Assembly: GCA_002633005.1 (NCBI GenBank)
Contig: NMRA01000036.1
Location: forward strand, 1,288,139-1,352,138
Source of the DNA: Phoronis australis
Taxonomy: Eukaryota > Phoronida > Phoronidae
Direction of reading: 5' to 3'
Length of the DNA stretch: 64,000 nucleotides
Below the pieces are notes generated by a model that saw only the letters and a list, made by a program, of their open reading frames with translations, was not told the origin of the DNA and did no database searches. The position numbers were made by a program, and so were the translations under genes. Shown one piece after another: positions 35,641 through 47,613 of this stretch (position 1 is its first letter; each line of letters begins with the position of its first letter).

Positions 35641-38189
35641 CTTGGTGAATGTGTATAAATTTTGATCACAGACAGAGAATTGCTGATTTGGACATACCTG
35701 TAACATCACTAAAGAGAAGCCTAGTGTTAGCTGTTCAAGCGCTTATAAACTATTTACCTAGCTAAACATACCTTGGCTAAATCTTTCGCCTGTCTCAACC
35801 GTTGGTGTATTCACTAGCATTTAGAACTGGAGGTGACAGACGGTCAATTGGTGTGGACAGTAGATTGCTGAATTAATCGCTGAGAATTATTTTCGAAACA
35901 GCACATTTTTTACGGAAAATGATTCTTCAGTCCAGGCGAACCTGATGAATTCACCCAAATAAATTGTTATTTGCTTAACAATCTTAAAAATGGTAGTCGT
36001 ATAAATCAGAGCCAGACAAAAATAATTTTGATGGACACGGTGATCTACATGTATGAAACTCAGAATATGAAATCTGTGAAGGTCATGCTGTAAACATTCC
36101 CAATAAACAAGATGACGTCACAATTCCACTGATCAGGGAAAACTGTGGGGTTTGGCCGATTGAACTAGACCGCATTTATCCACCTGGGCCGCGTTGCGCT
36201 CAGCTCACGATCAAAGGGATCCCGCCTAGCTGCTCTATTCATCGAGTCACGAGCGAGGATAATTGGCTTCGCTCAGGCGGATACGATCAGCTGATTACAA
36301 TCTAGCCTAGATGACCGTACTTTTTATGAAAAACGTTTTAGATAGTTTTTAGTGTAATATTTGAAAAAAGGAGAAAAAAATGTTGGTACAACAGTGAATT
36401 TTTCAAATCGGCCCCTAATAAGAGATTTAGCAACACAGCAACACTCAAGAATACTTACATTCGGCGTGCACCAATACAAAAATATAGGATCCGTTATTTA
36501 GATTTTGGAACACATGCATTGTAATATTCAAAATACGTTTATTTTAGCTCTTACAAGATGTAAACCGACGTTGTTCAATTTCATTGTGGTCATTCATTGT
36601 CATCCGTCAAATCAGAAATTTCCGAGATGTGAACTGCGGCGTGCGCGTATTTATAAAAAACACGGGATCGCTAAGTTCCTGAAGTACGAACATTAAGAAA
36701 ATTTAGCATGCCGTTATTATTGACAGGGACACGATAAAACGAATTTGGATTTTGACACTAGTCTTGATACAGCAAGCTGGCTGACTATAGGTACCACAGC
36801 GTCAGACAAGTGTCTCTGTTAGACCCAGAAATTTCACACAGCCCGGGTAGTTCACCTCGTCCCCAACATGTAGATCGAGCCTAGGACCATTAATGTTTTA
36901 CTCCACGGTAGAGCTAACGACCGTCGGCCTGTGCACACAAAATCTGTGAGTTAACCGGCACTCTCCTTGCACGTTGCAGCCGTTTAAGTGAAAAATAATC
37001 TAATAAATGTCATTTTCTTGCATAATCCTCCGCCATTTGTAGCGAAAGTCTGTCGTCCATGACCCGCAGGCGCTCTCACCCTCATACGCAGACGAACTTC
37101 AAAACAAACGTCACGTGACAACAACATGTGTATTCATCCAGAGATTTTTCTCGTGTTGTGGGGTAAGATGTAGCGCAAATTTGGACTTAATTGCAATTAA
37201 TCTGGACTCCACATGAACTTAAAAAATTGTAAAACATAATGAGGATTTCAGATAACTTGTTGAGTGGAAACTGTATTTTTATTCAAGAATTCAAGTTTTC
37301 CTATCGACGATCGCGATTCAGAGACGTATCAGTCGGCAAGTTTTCGCCCTGGAATTTCAGCACGTTTTTTGAAAAATGATCGTAATTTAACAACGGAGTT
37401 TGATAGCAATGCACCACCAATTTCTAGAAAGACTATCATAGGCTACAAATACGTCACAGAGCGTAAATTTGATAAATCCTAGCTTCCGATTTTACCCGTC
37501 TCGGAAACCGTGTTTCAACTGCCTTAGGCTACAATAAGCGTCCCCTACCCGTGAAATGAATTTTTGTAAGCGCCTGGTATGCAGCTAGGTGATGCTACAA
37601 CATATTCTTTGTTGCTTGTACGGATTATTGCCAATTTTTTCTTGTTTCCATAGCATAATGATGAAAGAAATCAAAACGTTGCATTTTTGAATTTTAATGT
37701 TTGCATAATCCAGAAAATCCGAGGTCGGTCGACAAAGTTTTTTAAAGACACTTTCGGCGAAAGCCTAGCAGAAGATACCCACTCTTTCGAAATTACCATG
37801 AGGGTATTAACCATTCCATGCAGCGTTATTTAACTGGTCTTGGTTAATTATCACTTTATAGCCTGGTCATCCATTCACCCAGAAGTAAGTCCAGAGGTGG
37901 CTTATATCAGCCAACTATTCACGCATGCCTTACAATAGAAGCCTGGTAAGAGTGAAGGTGGATAAATGCGATGTTCCTACAGTTTCTTGTAGTAGTGGAT
38001 GTGTTCACGACATGGTGGCGTGTCTCTGGAATCAGAAGTTCTTACACGAAGCAACTATTTCGTGGCCATATTATCATTAGAGCAAAAACCTAATGAGTCT
38101 CAGTGTATTAGTCGACCCAGAAAACAAATGATGCAATGTTTGAATCAAGACGATGCACCAATCTGTTCGTGCGAAGTTGTGCGACTGGA
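35641..38189. other. Intronic, mostly no feature
   Basis: Contains a minus-sense fragment of the dispersed repeat described at 49498-49895 (here 36788-36880). Nothing else was recognised. Confidence 0.4.
36788..36880 (-). repeat. Fragment of GACGAGGTGA/TGTGTGAAATTTC repeat
   Basis: Read on the minus strand: GGGGACGAGGTGAACTACCC, then GGGCTGTGTGAAATTTCTGG and GTCTAACAGAGACAC. This matches the ends of the repeats at 49498-49895 and 52708-53125. Confidence 0.6.
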
Positions 38190-38420
38190 AGTAGTTTTGG
38201 CGGCCATCTTGGAAAATGGCGGAGGGTGTCACCGCAGCCAAGGAAAACTATTTCCAACGGATTTTTTGACCCACAGAAAATATGTAAACCTTTTTGAATT
38301 TTTAATCTATCACATTCCACTCTCGACTCATAATGGTCATATGCAAATCTGGTGGCCATTTTGTCCGCCATCTTGAAAAACCAACTTCCGCCATCCCGAT
38401 TCCGGTAGTCTTTTTTCTCA
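38190..38420. repeat. ATGGCGG/CCATTTTG repeat, partly inverted to 31745-32190
   Basis: GCGGCCATCTTGGAAAATGG and GTGGCCATTTTGTCCGCCAT recur. The reverse complement of 38385-38420 (AGACTACCGGAATCGGGATGGCGGAAGT) matches the start of the repeat at 31795. Confidence 0.55.
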
Positions 38421-39329
38421 CACTAAGGGTTGTAAGAGAATACGATTGATACAACAAATCCTTCTGTTGCAATTATTTCCGGGTTATCAATAGAATGACT
38501 GGACTATTCATACAATTACAATTAGCGGATGGCTTCAGGCGCCATTATGTGACATCAGCAAGTTGAAAAATGTTCATTGATGCGCTTGCAAAAGCGCATG
38601 TATTTTTTACGGCTCATTGCAAACCAGTTATGGACTGTGGGCAAGTGGGTTTGGTTATGCGTTCGACTGAGTTTTGACTGAGAATCGTAGTTATCAAATC
38701 AGGTCTAACTTCATTGCTTCATGTTTATTATTGTTCAGCAAGCGAGATCCTTTAGGCACGATTCCGTATAGTCAACGATTTCTCAGCAAAGTTAGTCAAC
38801 ACACCAAAGAATTACACTTGTCATTCTTTATAAGTACCAACAAGTGGCCCTAGGTGGATGCCTGGAGTAGTTTGATATCTTTTCAGCTCCAATCTTAGAA
38901 CCGCTTTCGACAACCTACCATACTACATGCCAAGAGTTGTCAACAAGACATTTTGGGTGTTGAAGTTTTTTTTACATAAGATGTGTTTTTTATCAAATAT
39001 CCATGACAATATTTCTGATATCGCACCGCGACACCGGTGAGTTCTGTTGATAGCGCGCAAGTGATGCCAGCAGACTGTCGTGACTTGGAAATGTGCGTCT
39101 CGTTTTTCATCATGAAACAACCCTACTATTCGCCAAAAGACGGCCACATCTTTATTTTCAGCGCAGTAGTTTTTGAGTGACCAAGGAAATTTCAAGCACA
39201 TTACTTGTTTCAGGGGGTACGTTCGCGACATGTGAATCGTCTGTCACATGTTGTTGGCAACGTAAAGTGTAGGCATGAGTACTCCAGCGTTTCAACTGCT
39301 TGAACGCCGTAAAATGCAACAACTGATAG

Positions 39330-39470
39330 ATTTCATGTCGTTACATTTTCCATTCCTAAAATGTAACAAATTGTTACATTTTCCGTAACTGTTACAATTT
39401 ACGTCGAATGCACATGCGAAAAAGGTACCATTGTTACATTTTACGAAAGCGATGTCATATTTCATGAGTT
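39330..39470. repeat. TTACATTTTACG repeat fragment
   Basis: CGTTACATTTTCC, AAAATGTAACAAATTGTTAC, GTCGAATGCACATGCGAAAA and CATTGTTACATTTTACGA line up with the central part of the foldback element at 43558-44086 (compare 43840-43940). The long arms are missing here. Confidence 0.7.
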
Positions 39471-40365
39471 TGCATGGTATTTGTCACACGGAGGAAAACT
39501 ATACACACACTTAACGCCTTTGTTCTCGAATTGCGTGAATGGAATTCTATCAAATGTGTCAGGTCGAATTTATAGATTTGTCCCTATGTGCTTTCCATGT
39601 TTTAACAAGAGTAGTTTCATGGTATAGTCAAAAATGGACAGCGTACAGTTTCAACTCCACACGAAAGGATTTTCCAGGATCAGGTTACAAAATTTTCATT
39701 GTTAAAACGTTCTTGCAATCTTTTTTGACGTTCATAGGTAATAAACCAATTGTGTATCCGGCATGCAGTAAACACACTTCCCTTGGTAAGCACAACAATG
39801 GCATCACGTTTGGCTAATACGTATCGTATTTCTTCAAGCACAAACGACAATAACATTTTTTCACGAAAAACTCGATATCGGAAGCCAGTTTAATAGAAAA
39901 AAAACACCAGTTTTAGTACAAGATATTTCGGTTTATTTCTGCCAGTGTTTTATCGCTAATGCAGTAATTGGCCTGCTCCACACAAAAGGAACAAAACCAA
40001 ATTTTCTGATACCGAGGGGTTCTGTCTACCACCTTAGTTACTATTGACAACTTCTTAAAGACATTGTGGTGAAAAGAAACAAAATCACGCATTTATTTGC
40101 TGGTAGGTCAACAGACTTTGCCAAAGCAACATCAAATTTTCGTATTTAAGACGGTCAGCCAATAGTTTATAAAAGTGTCGGCATAGTAACGTGTTTCATA
40201 CAGCTTAAAGGCTGAAAGAAATATCGTTGTTCCTATGATGTCTAATCTGTCTGAAATAATGGTGGCAACAACAGGTAAACCGCAACGTGTAAACATAAAA
40301 ATGGAATGCTTAGCTGGGGATTAGAAAATACTTTGCATTCTTAAAGGACATGACCATTTTGCTCA

Positions 40366-40756
40366 AACCTGGGCCCGGTATCTAATCTTTGTACTCGAAA
40401 CGAACTCGAAACTATTTTTGGCAATTTCTCTTAAGATAATTGGTTATCGGACTGTGCTCGAATACATTATAGTTTATGCATAGGAGTTTCTAGTTCAAGT
40501 TTGCCCTTGAAGACCCTTATATTCGTGCTACAAACTCGAGTAAAAACTCGAAATTTCGAGTTCAAACTCGAACTTATTGCTTTAATATTGGGTTTACAAA
40601 CTGTGAACTAAGGGCAATAAATTATCTACGAAGTTATTGTGTACTCAAGCATAAAATAACAGACACTTATCTTGAGTTCGCCCAAAAGTAGAGTAGAAAA
40701 TGCCAAACCTAGTTTCGAGTTCCATTTCGAGTAAAAAGACTGGAGACCGGGCCCTG
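40366..40756. mobile_element. TCGAGT-rich TIR element
   Basis: The ends are inverted repeats: ACCTGGGCCCGGTATC on the left and GAGACCGGGCCCTGGT on the right. The inside is AT-rich with many ACTCGAAA, TCGAGTAAAA and TTCGAGTT phrases. It has no coding capacity. The related sequence at 63690-63842 ends ACCGGGCCCAGGT, so the TIRs define a family. Confidence 0.7.
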
Positions 40757-41825
40757 GTCTAGGTCTATAGCTTAAAGAGGCAATAGTCCAAAAAAGCTGA
40801 CTGTAGACTTTTCGAACTATAAAAACATGAACGTTCTCTTTGTATTAACTTTTAAGATAAAATATGGATTAAAATTTCCATTTGGTTAATGGTCGTTAGT
40901 TCGAAGTACATATAAATAAAGACAAAGATTGGACATTCTGTTATTAATAGACGTGAAGTCACGTGTTTCATGAGGCGCCATTTTTTGTGTTGCAGCTCGC
41001 TAACTCAGTATATTACCCCTTTTGATACATTGCATTAAATGTTCATGTTAAACATCGGTGACAGTTGTGGGTTTTGTTCCATACAATCGACTTTCAGTGA
41101 AACCTAGTACAAATCATTGTTAAACCACTGTTCTTCTAAGAATATTGGGGCCCGTTCCACAAAAAAGTGTTGCCTGTTTCGTATGTCCGTTACCAGCTTT
41201 CTAATGACCCGGTGACAGCAGCCGACTAGTCGTTAGTTCTCGAAAAATGTATGCCTCTAGAGTTCAACTGAACGCTATATTTGAATTTGCACTTCATCGT
41301 GGAACAATCCCAGTTCTTTGACAAGGAATGTTTTCAACAAGAGACAAAAATAATTACACGGTGGGTATCCTCACGTTTAGATGTAAGTCTCCAGCAAAAT
41401 ATTGGGGGTCTGAATTTAGTTCATTGTGTCAAAATACAGATGGATATAGCTATAACTACAAACAAGGCAGTGCTTGCCGATAGTTCAGAAACAAACAACT
41501 TTTGAAGTTGGTGGACGACTAAACAAAATTATAAAAGTCATCCTCCTCGCTTCCAAAAAGAACGCCTACTCCACATTCACAGCTGTCAAGCGTTCCTCAC
41601 AACATCGTTAAGACTGAATATAGCAACCCCTATAAAATCTTTTAGGAGCAGCACTCGCTGTCCACTATGGAAAACCCGATGAAAACATTGAACCATAAAT
41701 GAGATGATTTTAAAATCTCTGAGGACCATGATATATTAGCACTTTGATAAATATGTATTGTGTCCTCGTTAAATAAATATAAAATTATAATTATAATAAT
41801 ATTAATTTTAATAAGGATAACTATA

Positions 41826-41886
41826 ACGAGTAATAGTACTGATAGTAGTAATAGCAGTAATTGTAGTAATGATAGTAATGGTGATG
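41826..41886. repeat. Impure (AGT/AAT)n trinucleotide repeat
   Basis: A run of AGTAAT, AGTAGTAAT, AGCAGTAATTGTAG units, preceded by an A/T-only stretch from 41780. The Asn/Ser-rich frame across it is low-complexity, not a gene. Confidence 0.8.
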
Positions 41887-42049
41887 TAACACTAACACAA
41901 GAGCAATGCGGAGCGTTGATATGCGCCCAGGAATGCAGCGCAAACGGTGTGCTACTAGGGTTGTTTATTTTTGACATAAAAATAGCCATAAGATGGCACA
42001 GAACATCCAATCCATCTAAAAACGGGAAAATGCCATTGCTTCTTTAATA

Positions 42050-43360
42050 GAAAGCTATTTACCAAATTTCATAAAAATCTGTCAAGGAATTCAGATTAAC
42101 AAAGGAAAACAGAAAAAATGAAATTGCCACTATGGAGCACAGCGTTCATTGTATCGGCCTGAGAGACGTCGTCTGTTGTTAGCTTCATGTAAATACAATA
42201 ACTATTAATATTTAATAACGATCCTGCTATGTGTTAAGAAGATGCATCTATGGGCTCAAAAAAAAAAAAAACCACCACTAGGAGACGCCACATTGAGAAC
42301 ATACGCGCCAATTTTCAAAATTATTCTTAGAATGGTTTGGTTGGGGTGGACGCCTAAAACAAATTCGAAAACAGGAAAAAATGGCCACTAGGTGTCGCAA
42401 AATACCTCGATTCTATCCGGGAGGATAGCATCATCTCACCAATAGATGCTTATATTCTAAATTTTCTGAAAATCTGCTGAGGACCTTCGAAGAAACAGGG
42501 GTAAACATAAAAAAACTAAAATTGCCACTAGGGGACACACTGCTAGTCAGATCCGTCCGAAAGTTGTTGTCATACATTATGAACATAATATAAATACTTT
42601 TGTTAAATTAAGCAAAGATCCTGGAAACGGTTTAAGAGATACAGCCATGGGCGCAAAAAAAAACAAAATTGCCACTAGGAGACGCCACAGTTGTCGAAGT
42701 CGTCGGAAAGTCATCGCCATCCTCGTAGTAAGAGCATTTGTAAATGCCAATTTTCACAATCATCCTTAGAGCTGTTTTATGACAATACGCTAAAAACCTT
42801 TTAAGAGGTAAACATAGAAACTGAAATTGCCACTAAGGGACACACCGGTAGTCAGATATGTCGTCGTCATTCATTGCCAACGTCGTATAATACCCTTGCT
42901 AAGTTTAGTAAAGATCCTGCCATAGGCTTAGTAGATACACCCATGGGCGCAAAAAATAAAGTGCCACTAGGAGGCGCCACAGTAGACGAAATCGTCGAAA
43001 AATCATCGCCAGCTGTACTCTTCATAGTAAGAACATGCATGTCAATTTTCACAATCATCCTTAGAGCCGTTTGGTCGATAGAGGGGTGGATGCCAAAACT
43101 CGAAAACAGCAAAAATGGCCAATAGGTGGCGCAAACGTCGTCGAATCCACCCAAAACGGAAGGATAGCGTCACCTCAGAAATAGATGCCTATTTGCCAAA
43201 TTTTATGAAACTACGTTGAGGACCTTTGAAGATATAGCGGTAAGCGCAAAAAACTCAAATTATCGATAGGGGGACACCGGTAGTCGGACCCGTCCGAACG
43301 TTCGCTCATGTCGTCCATCCATGAAGAGAACATATGTGCCAAATTTCATGCGCATAAAGT
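42050..43360. repeat. Tandem array carrying CTCF-like motifs about every 142 bp
   Basis: Nine copies of a GCCACTAGGNGNCGC-like box start at about 42127, 42275, 42385, 42525, 42672, 42830, 42964, 43119 and 43264. Three box types alternate: A (CCACTAGGGGACAC...GTAGTCAG), B (CCACTAGGAGACGCCACAG) and C (GGCCACTAGGTGTCGCAAA). The order is A B C A B A B C A, giving a higher-order unit of about 400-430 bp in which one copy lacks C. Shared spacers include CCAATTTTCACAATCATCCTTAGAG and GGATAGC. Several boxes differ by one base from the vertebrate CTCF core CCASYAGRKGGCRS. Function as a binding array is inference. Confidence 0.8.
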
Positions 43361-43557
43361 TATAATAGGTAGCAAATTTCATGTCGTGTCAGCCCGGAGG
43401 GCATTCCTATAGAAGAGGTACACGAAAGTGCCGCCCAAAAGGGTGTTCATTCACAGAAAAAAATACTCTCCAAAATGGTGCCATTTTCGGCAAAATTATA
43501 TCTACAAGGTGATATTCCTGAATTTCTGGAACAGAAGTGTGCCTCTAAATGGGCCAC

Positions 43558-44086
43558 TTTTTGTCCGAGCCCACTCTCTAAACGAGTAGGTATTCAATTT
43601 TTTCGGGCGGCACCCTTCGTCCAAAATACTCCAGTACCCCCGGACCGTGACAGATACCACTTGTTCGTGATTTTGGTAATTTTCTTTGCAATATGACTTT
43701 TTACATTTTAGGAGACGCTCAGCAACTTAAAATGTAACAATGGCGTGAAATGTAATAGTTGTTACATTTTACGAAATTGTTACATTTTACGCTATATCAG
43801 CGCGCATTTTTACATTTTACGTTGTTAAGCCTCTCTTAAAGTGTAACAAGTTGTTACATGTTACGTAGTTGTTATATTTTACCTCGAATGCACAGGCGAG
43901 AAATGTATCATTGTTCCATTTTACGATACCCACGTCATGTTGCAAAGAAAATAACCAAAATCACGAACAAAAGGTATCTGACACGGCCGCAGGGGGGGGG
44001 GGTGATACTGGAATATTTTTAGACGAGGGGGTGCCACCCGAAAAAGTTAAATACCTACCCATTTAGAGAGTGGGCTCGGACAAAAA
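43558..44086. mobile_element. Foldback element with ~140-150-bp inverted arms
   Basis: The left arm 43558-43695 begins TTTTTGTCCGAGCCCACTCT; the right arm 43934-44086 is its reverse complement and ends AGAGTGGGCTCGGACAAAAA. Both arms include GGTATTYAAYTTTTTCGGGY and GTTCGTGATTTTGGT. The right arm carries a poly-G run. The central 238 bp holds repeated TTACATTTTACG/CGTAAAATGTAA phrases in both directions. There is no coding capacity. A second, arm-less piece lies at 39330-39470. Confidence 0.85.
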
Positions 44087-44089
44087 TTC

Positions 44090-47000
44090 CGCTATCAGGC
44101 GTAGATCAACAGATAGGCGCATGCGCTCAATTGCGGGGTTTTACGGTAAAACAAAACATGTTTACAAATGCCGTTTTTATCATGTACATTTCCGGGGAGC
44201 AAAACGAAATATCGATTCATATATAGTACCAGAATTGCCGAGTAATGTTATTGTTGATCCTAAAATTTGCGTGCTTTTATATTTGTAGCGCGTCTTTTTT
44301 GTAAAATTTTCCATCACCGTTGCTAAAATATTCCACTAACACAACTTACATTGCTGTGACAATTTTGGCAAATTGTGACAATGTGGGCATGCAACCTCGG
44401 CAATTTTGAAGTTGTGACAATTTGGGACTTTATCATTTTTGGGAATAATAAATAGGTGAAACAGTACACATGGGTCTAATAGTATGCTAATATGTTGAAA
44501 GTATGCAAGTGGTATTGAGTAAGTACTTTCATGTAACAGCTCAATCATTCATTTAAAAAAGTAGGACCTTTGTTGTGGTTTTAACAAAATAGCATTAAGC
44601 AATAAAAAGAATGTTCAGAGAAATCAAAAAAGTTGACAACAACATGTGTAATGCAAAATGTTCATGGTGAAATCTCAAAAAAGCTGTTGTAAAGTTTCAA
44701 ATTATCATTTCGTTTTCGTTTGATGCAACTTCTGAGTTTTTGTGAAAATCCAATTTTTCGCGATAGCTCTTCATGCAAAAGTGAAACGCTTCAAAATAGT
44801 TTCTAACAGCGTTTTGGAAAACAGTACATAAAGCATAGTATCTGACACTTTCATTAGAAACTAATCATCATCTCTCTTTTTTCAATGTTTACTACAAAAA
44901 AAAAAATAAATGTACAATAAAAGCTAAGCCCAGAAAGCGCTACAAAGCATTATATCTGAGATATGGTGTTCCGGAGTTAGCCGAATTTGGACATCTAGGA
45001 TCCTACATATACTTAAATTCCACCAAAACTGCATTCCTTCCGTCCTTAGTATTTTTACTCTCATAAAACTAACCCCGTAACGTTCGACAACCCTACTGTT
45101 GCGGTATCGGTACGGCGAATGCACGTACTGCAGGTCCATAAGAAGGGAAACGTTAGTGGGAGGCATGGACCTTAATTTCAGATTTCCCCCCACCCCCAGT
45201 ATTGCCTCCACTTCCACCACTCCACTTCCCCTTGTAACCAATTTAGTACTACACCATAAAGGTATGTGGGATTTTACTATTTGAGGGACTGACTGACTGG
45301 GAGGCAGTTACTAGGATCCCAGATGTTTCAACAAAATTTCATACGTAAGGTCGCTTTTAAGACATGAAATGATTACGCGCGTTACGCCGATTCAGGATAT
45401 GATTTTGACCCATAAGGAATGTTTTCTAAGAAATTCACTTTTTAGGATGCTAAAAAGATGTACCGTCGAAATCATTCGTTAGGGGACCCAAAAGTAGTTC
45501 AAGAGAAATAGCATCTTCTTGCAGTTGAAGAGACGGAATAACGCTCTCGAAAGCTTCAATTATAATTTCGTCTATTTCCGAGAGTTTGAATGAGGCCAAA
45601 GTTCAAAACTCGCTTTATAAGGTTCCAGTTTGAGGAAAGTTCAATTTACTAGCCAGGGTTATTGGCTGAAGGTAAATTTTTTATTGTTGTGTTGAAGGTG
45701 TGTTTCAGGGTCTCTTGTGGACACCCAGTTTAGGCCTTTTCAAAAGCCCGAGGGCTGCACTCACCGAATGACACCAACCTAAGTCTAAATTCATCGAATT
45801 TCTTGTAGGGTTACTTCAGAATGGCAAAAAATATACCATGCACTTCGCCGTTTCGGTGTTGGATGGCAAAGATTTTCTCGAAGTTTGGTCACCATATAAG
45901 TTCATCGAAGCATCATCAATATTTCAGAAGATGATCTTTCGATTTCCGTAGATAAACACAAATATGTAAATCAGAAACCAACTTTATATCTGATAGAACA
46001 AAACCATGACATGCTGGACCGTAACACGGCTACACCATTAAAAACTAATGCACACACAGCATGTCTTTTGAGTTAACTACAGGTTGTTAACTAGCTGCGA
46101 CTGGAGTCGTTCCAGATCAGCGAAATTTACTGTATGGATTTTAGGCGATTCCCGGAGGCACATGGGCGCTGATACTTGGAAGCAACCGGTAGCACATTGA
46201 AGACGGGGCACCCAAGGGGGTTTAGTACCCGCTCTCAAGAAATTTTCAGAATTCATTCGTATTCAGGTTCAGAATTCCGGTTCATTCCAGTGTCTGTCAA
46301 TCACGATTGTGGGTTAAAACTGCACTCCAAAAATCGCAAAAATCTTTGTGAACATGTTTTGCGGTTTAAAAGGGTATTTGAACAGAGCCGCACCTCCAAT
46401 AGTGGACCTAATGCCTGAAAGGTGGCGTCTTAATGTGAAAAGCGTATCATTGGAAAATGGAAAAATGACAGTTAAATACATCATCGGCTGACCCTCTCAG
46501 AGTTGGACTTCCTTTAGGTAAAAGCTTGTACGATTTCACAAAACAGGATTAGAGTAGCGTGGGAAGGGATATCAATAAAAACAGGAAAAGAGTGGTTATG
46601 AATTAACGGCTGGAACACAAATGTTTGCGATTTATATTTCTACGCCTATTCAAGATTTACATATTCAAATTGATGCTATTATCAGGGGCTCTATCCGCCA
46701 AGTTCGCAATTCCATCACGTGAAATACAATTTCAACAAAAACTGAAAAAAGAGAGCTACCGATGACTCTATCATTTCTTGCCAGGGAAGGGTCACGGAGA
46801 AATACTCTTCGTATCTAAGGAATTATTTTGAAAAAATGGAAACAATTTGCTAAGGAAATATGTTCATAACAACTTTTCTTGATTTTTTTCGATGTATACT
46901 TGGTTAAGAACTCATTTCCAGTGTATTTAGACGATCTGTACCCTAACAAATGTTATTTTGGGCCCACCAATGGTAGTTCACAAATGTCCTATTAACTTTT

Positions 47001-47254
47001 TTCTGTGTGACATGTTTTTCTGCGATTTTTATTTTTCGACAGCACCCGTCCACACACCAATACTGGTCGCCCCGGTTTCACCCTAGTGCAGGCAAAGTAT
47101 TGACGGAGTTCACCTGCATGTGTAATGCATTTGACTTAAGTTGTCGACATGCGAAAATAATTCAAGATCGGATGAGCACGGTTTTGTTTTTGAAGTTCTT
47201 GCCACCAAAGCTGCTCTTACTATCGCTTTCAGAAAATACAGCAATAACACTCAC
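44090..47254. other. Intronic, no gene recognised
   Basis: Searched on the minus strand for the missing Cys-loop exon without success. A short TTGTGACAATTT echo occurs at 44350-44425. The longer open frame at 44924-45241 (minus) was not recognised. Confidence 0.4.
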
Positions 47255-47484
47255 TTGGTGGCATACCACACAGTTCCATTAGGCATTAGTCGCATAAGCC
47301 TGTTTGGAACCGTGATACTGTGGTATTGGGCTTTCTTCTCATTTCTGAACGTGACGTCAGGCACCCAAATCTTGTTCCATGTCCCTGAGGGGAGTTTAAT
47401 CTCCCCTGCATGAGAGAGTAATGATGTGAAACGTAGTCGAGGGTCTACCCATTGTTGACGTAGATAAATGTTGACGGAGTAGTC
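47255..47484 (-). CDS. Cys-loop anion channel exon, extracellular loops D, A and E
   Basis: A 230-bp exon between acceptor tcctcAG (47486-47485) and donor CCAA|gtgagt (47254-47253). It begins in phase 0 with DYSVNIYLRQQWVDPRLRF, the loop D strand with the conserved Arg-Gln-Gln-Trp. Loop A follows as WNKIWVPDVTFRNEKKAQYH, with the Trp-x-Pro-Asp motif. The exon ends at the loop E strand NRLMRLMPNGTVWYATK. It leaves two bases of the last codon, the same phase as the 224-bp exon of vertebrate glycine receptor genes. The segment between RFTS and WNKIW is longer by about two residues. No disruption is seen. A plus-strand open frame overlapping this exon is its shadow. Confidence 0.93.
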
Positions 47485-47521
47485 CTGAGGAGAAGTTGGT
47501 AAATCATTGGCGTATCAAATA

Positions 47522-47613
47522 GATATACATACATACATACATATATACCTAGATGCGCACGTACATACATGCATGCACATGCATACATTCATACATAAAT
47601 ACATGCATTGTAT
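47522..47613. repeat. (ATAC)n-type microsatellite, impure
   Basis: ATACATACATACATACATAT is followed by interrupted ACATGCATGCACATGCATAC units. It lies about 40 bp upstream, in the minus sense, of the acceptor at 47485. Confidence 0.85.

Noticed and set aside
36160-36300. Possible tRNA-derived SINE
   Set aside because: No convincing A and B boxes at the correct spacing, and no cloverleaf.
39090-39231. Minus-strand CLKFPWSLKNYC as a Cys-loop
   Set aside because: Spacing between cysteines is too short and the Pro-x-Asp-x-Gln core is missing.
44924-45241. 105-codon minus-strand ORF
   Set aside because: No recognisable domain; typical of chance frames in this window.
47007-47413. Plus-strand ORFs over the receptor exon
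   Set aside because: Shadows of the minus-strand exon at 47255-47484, which has the family motifs.
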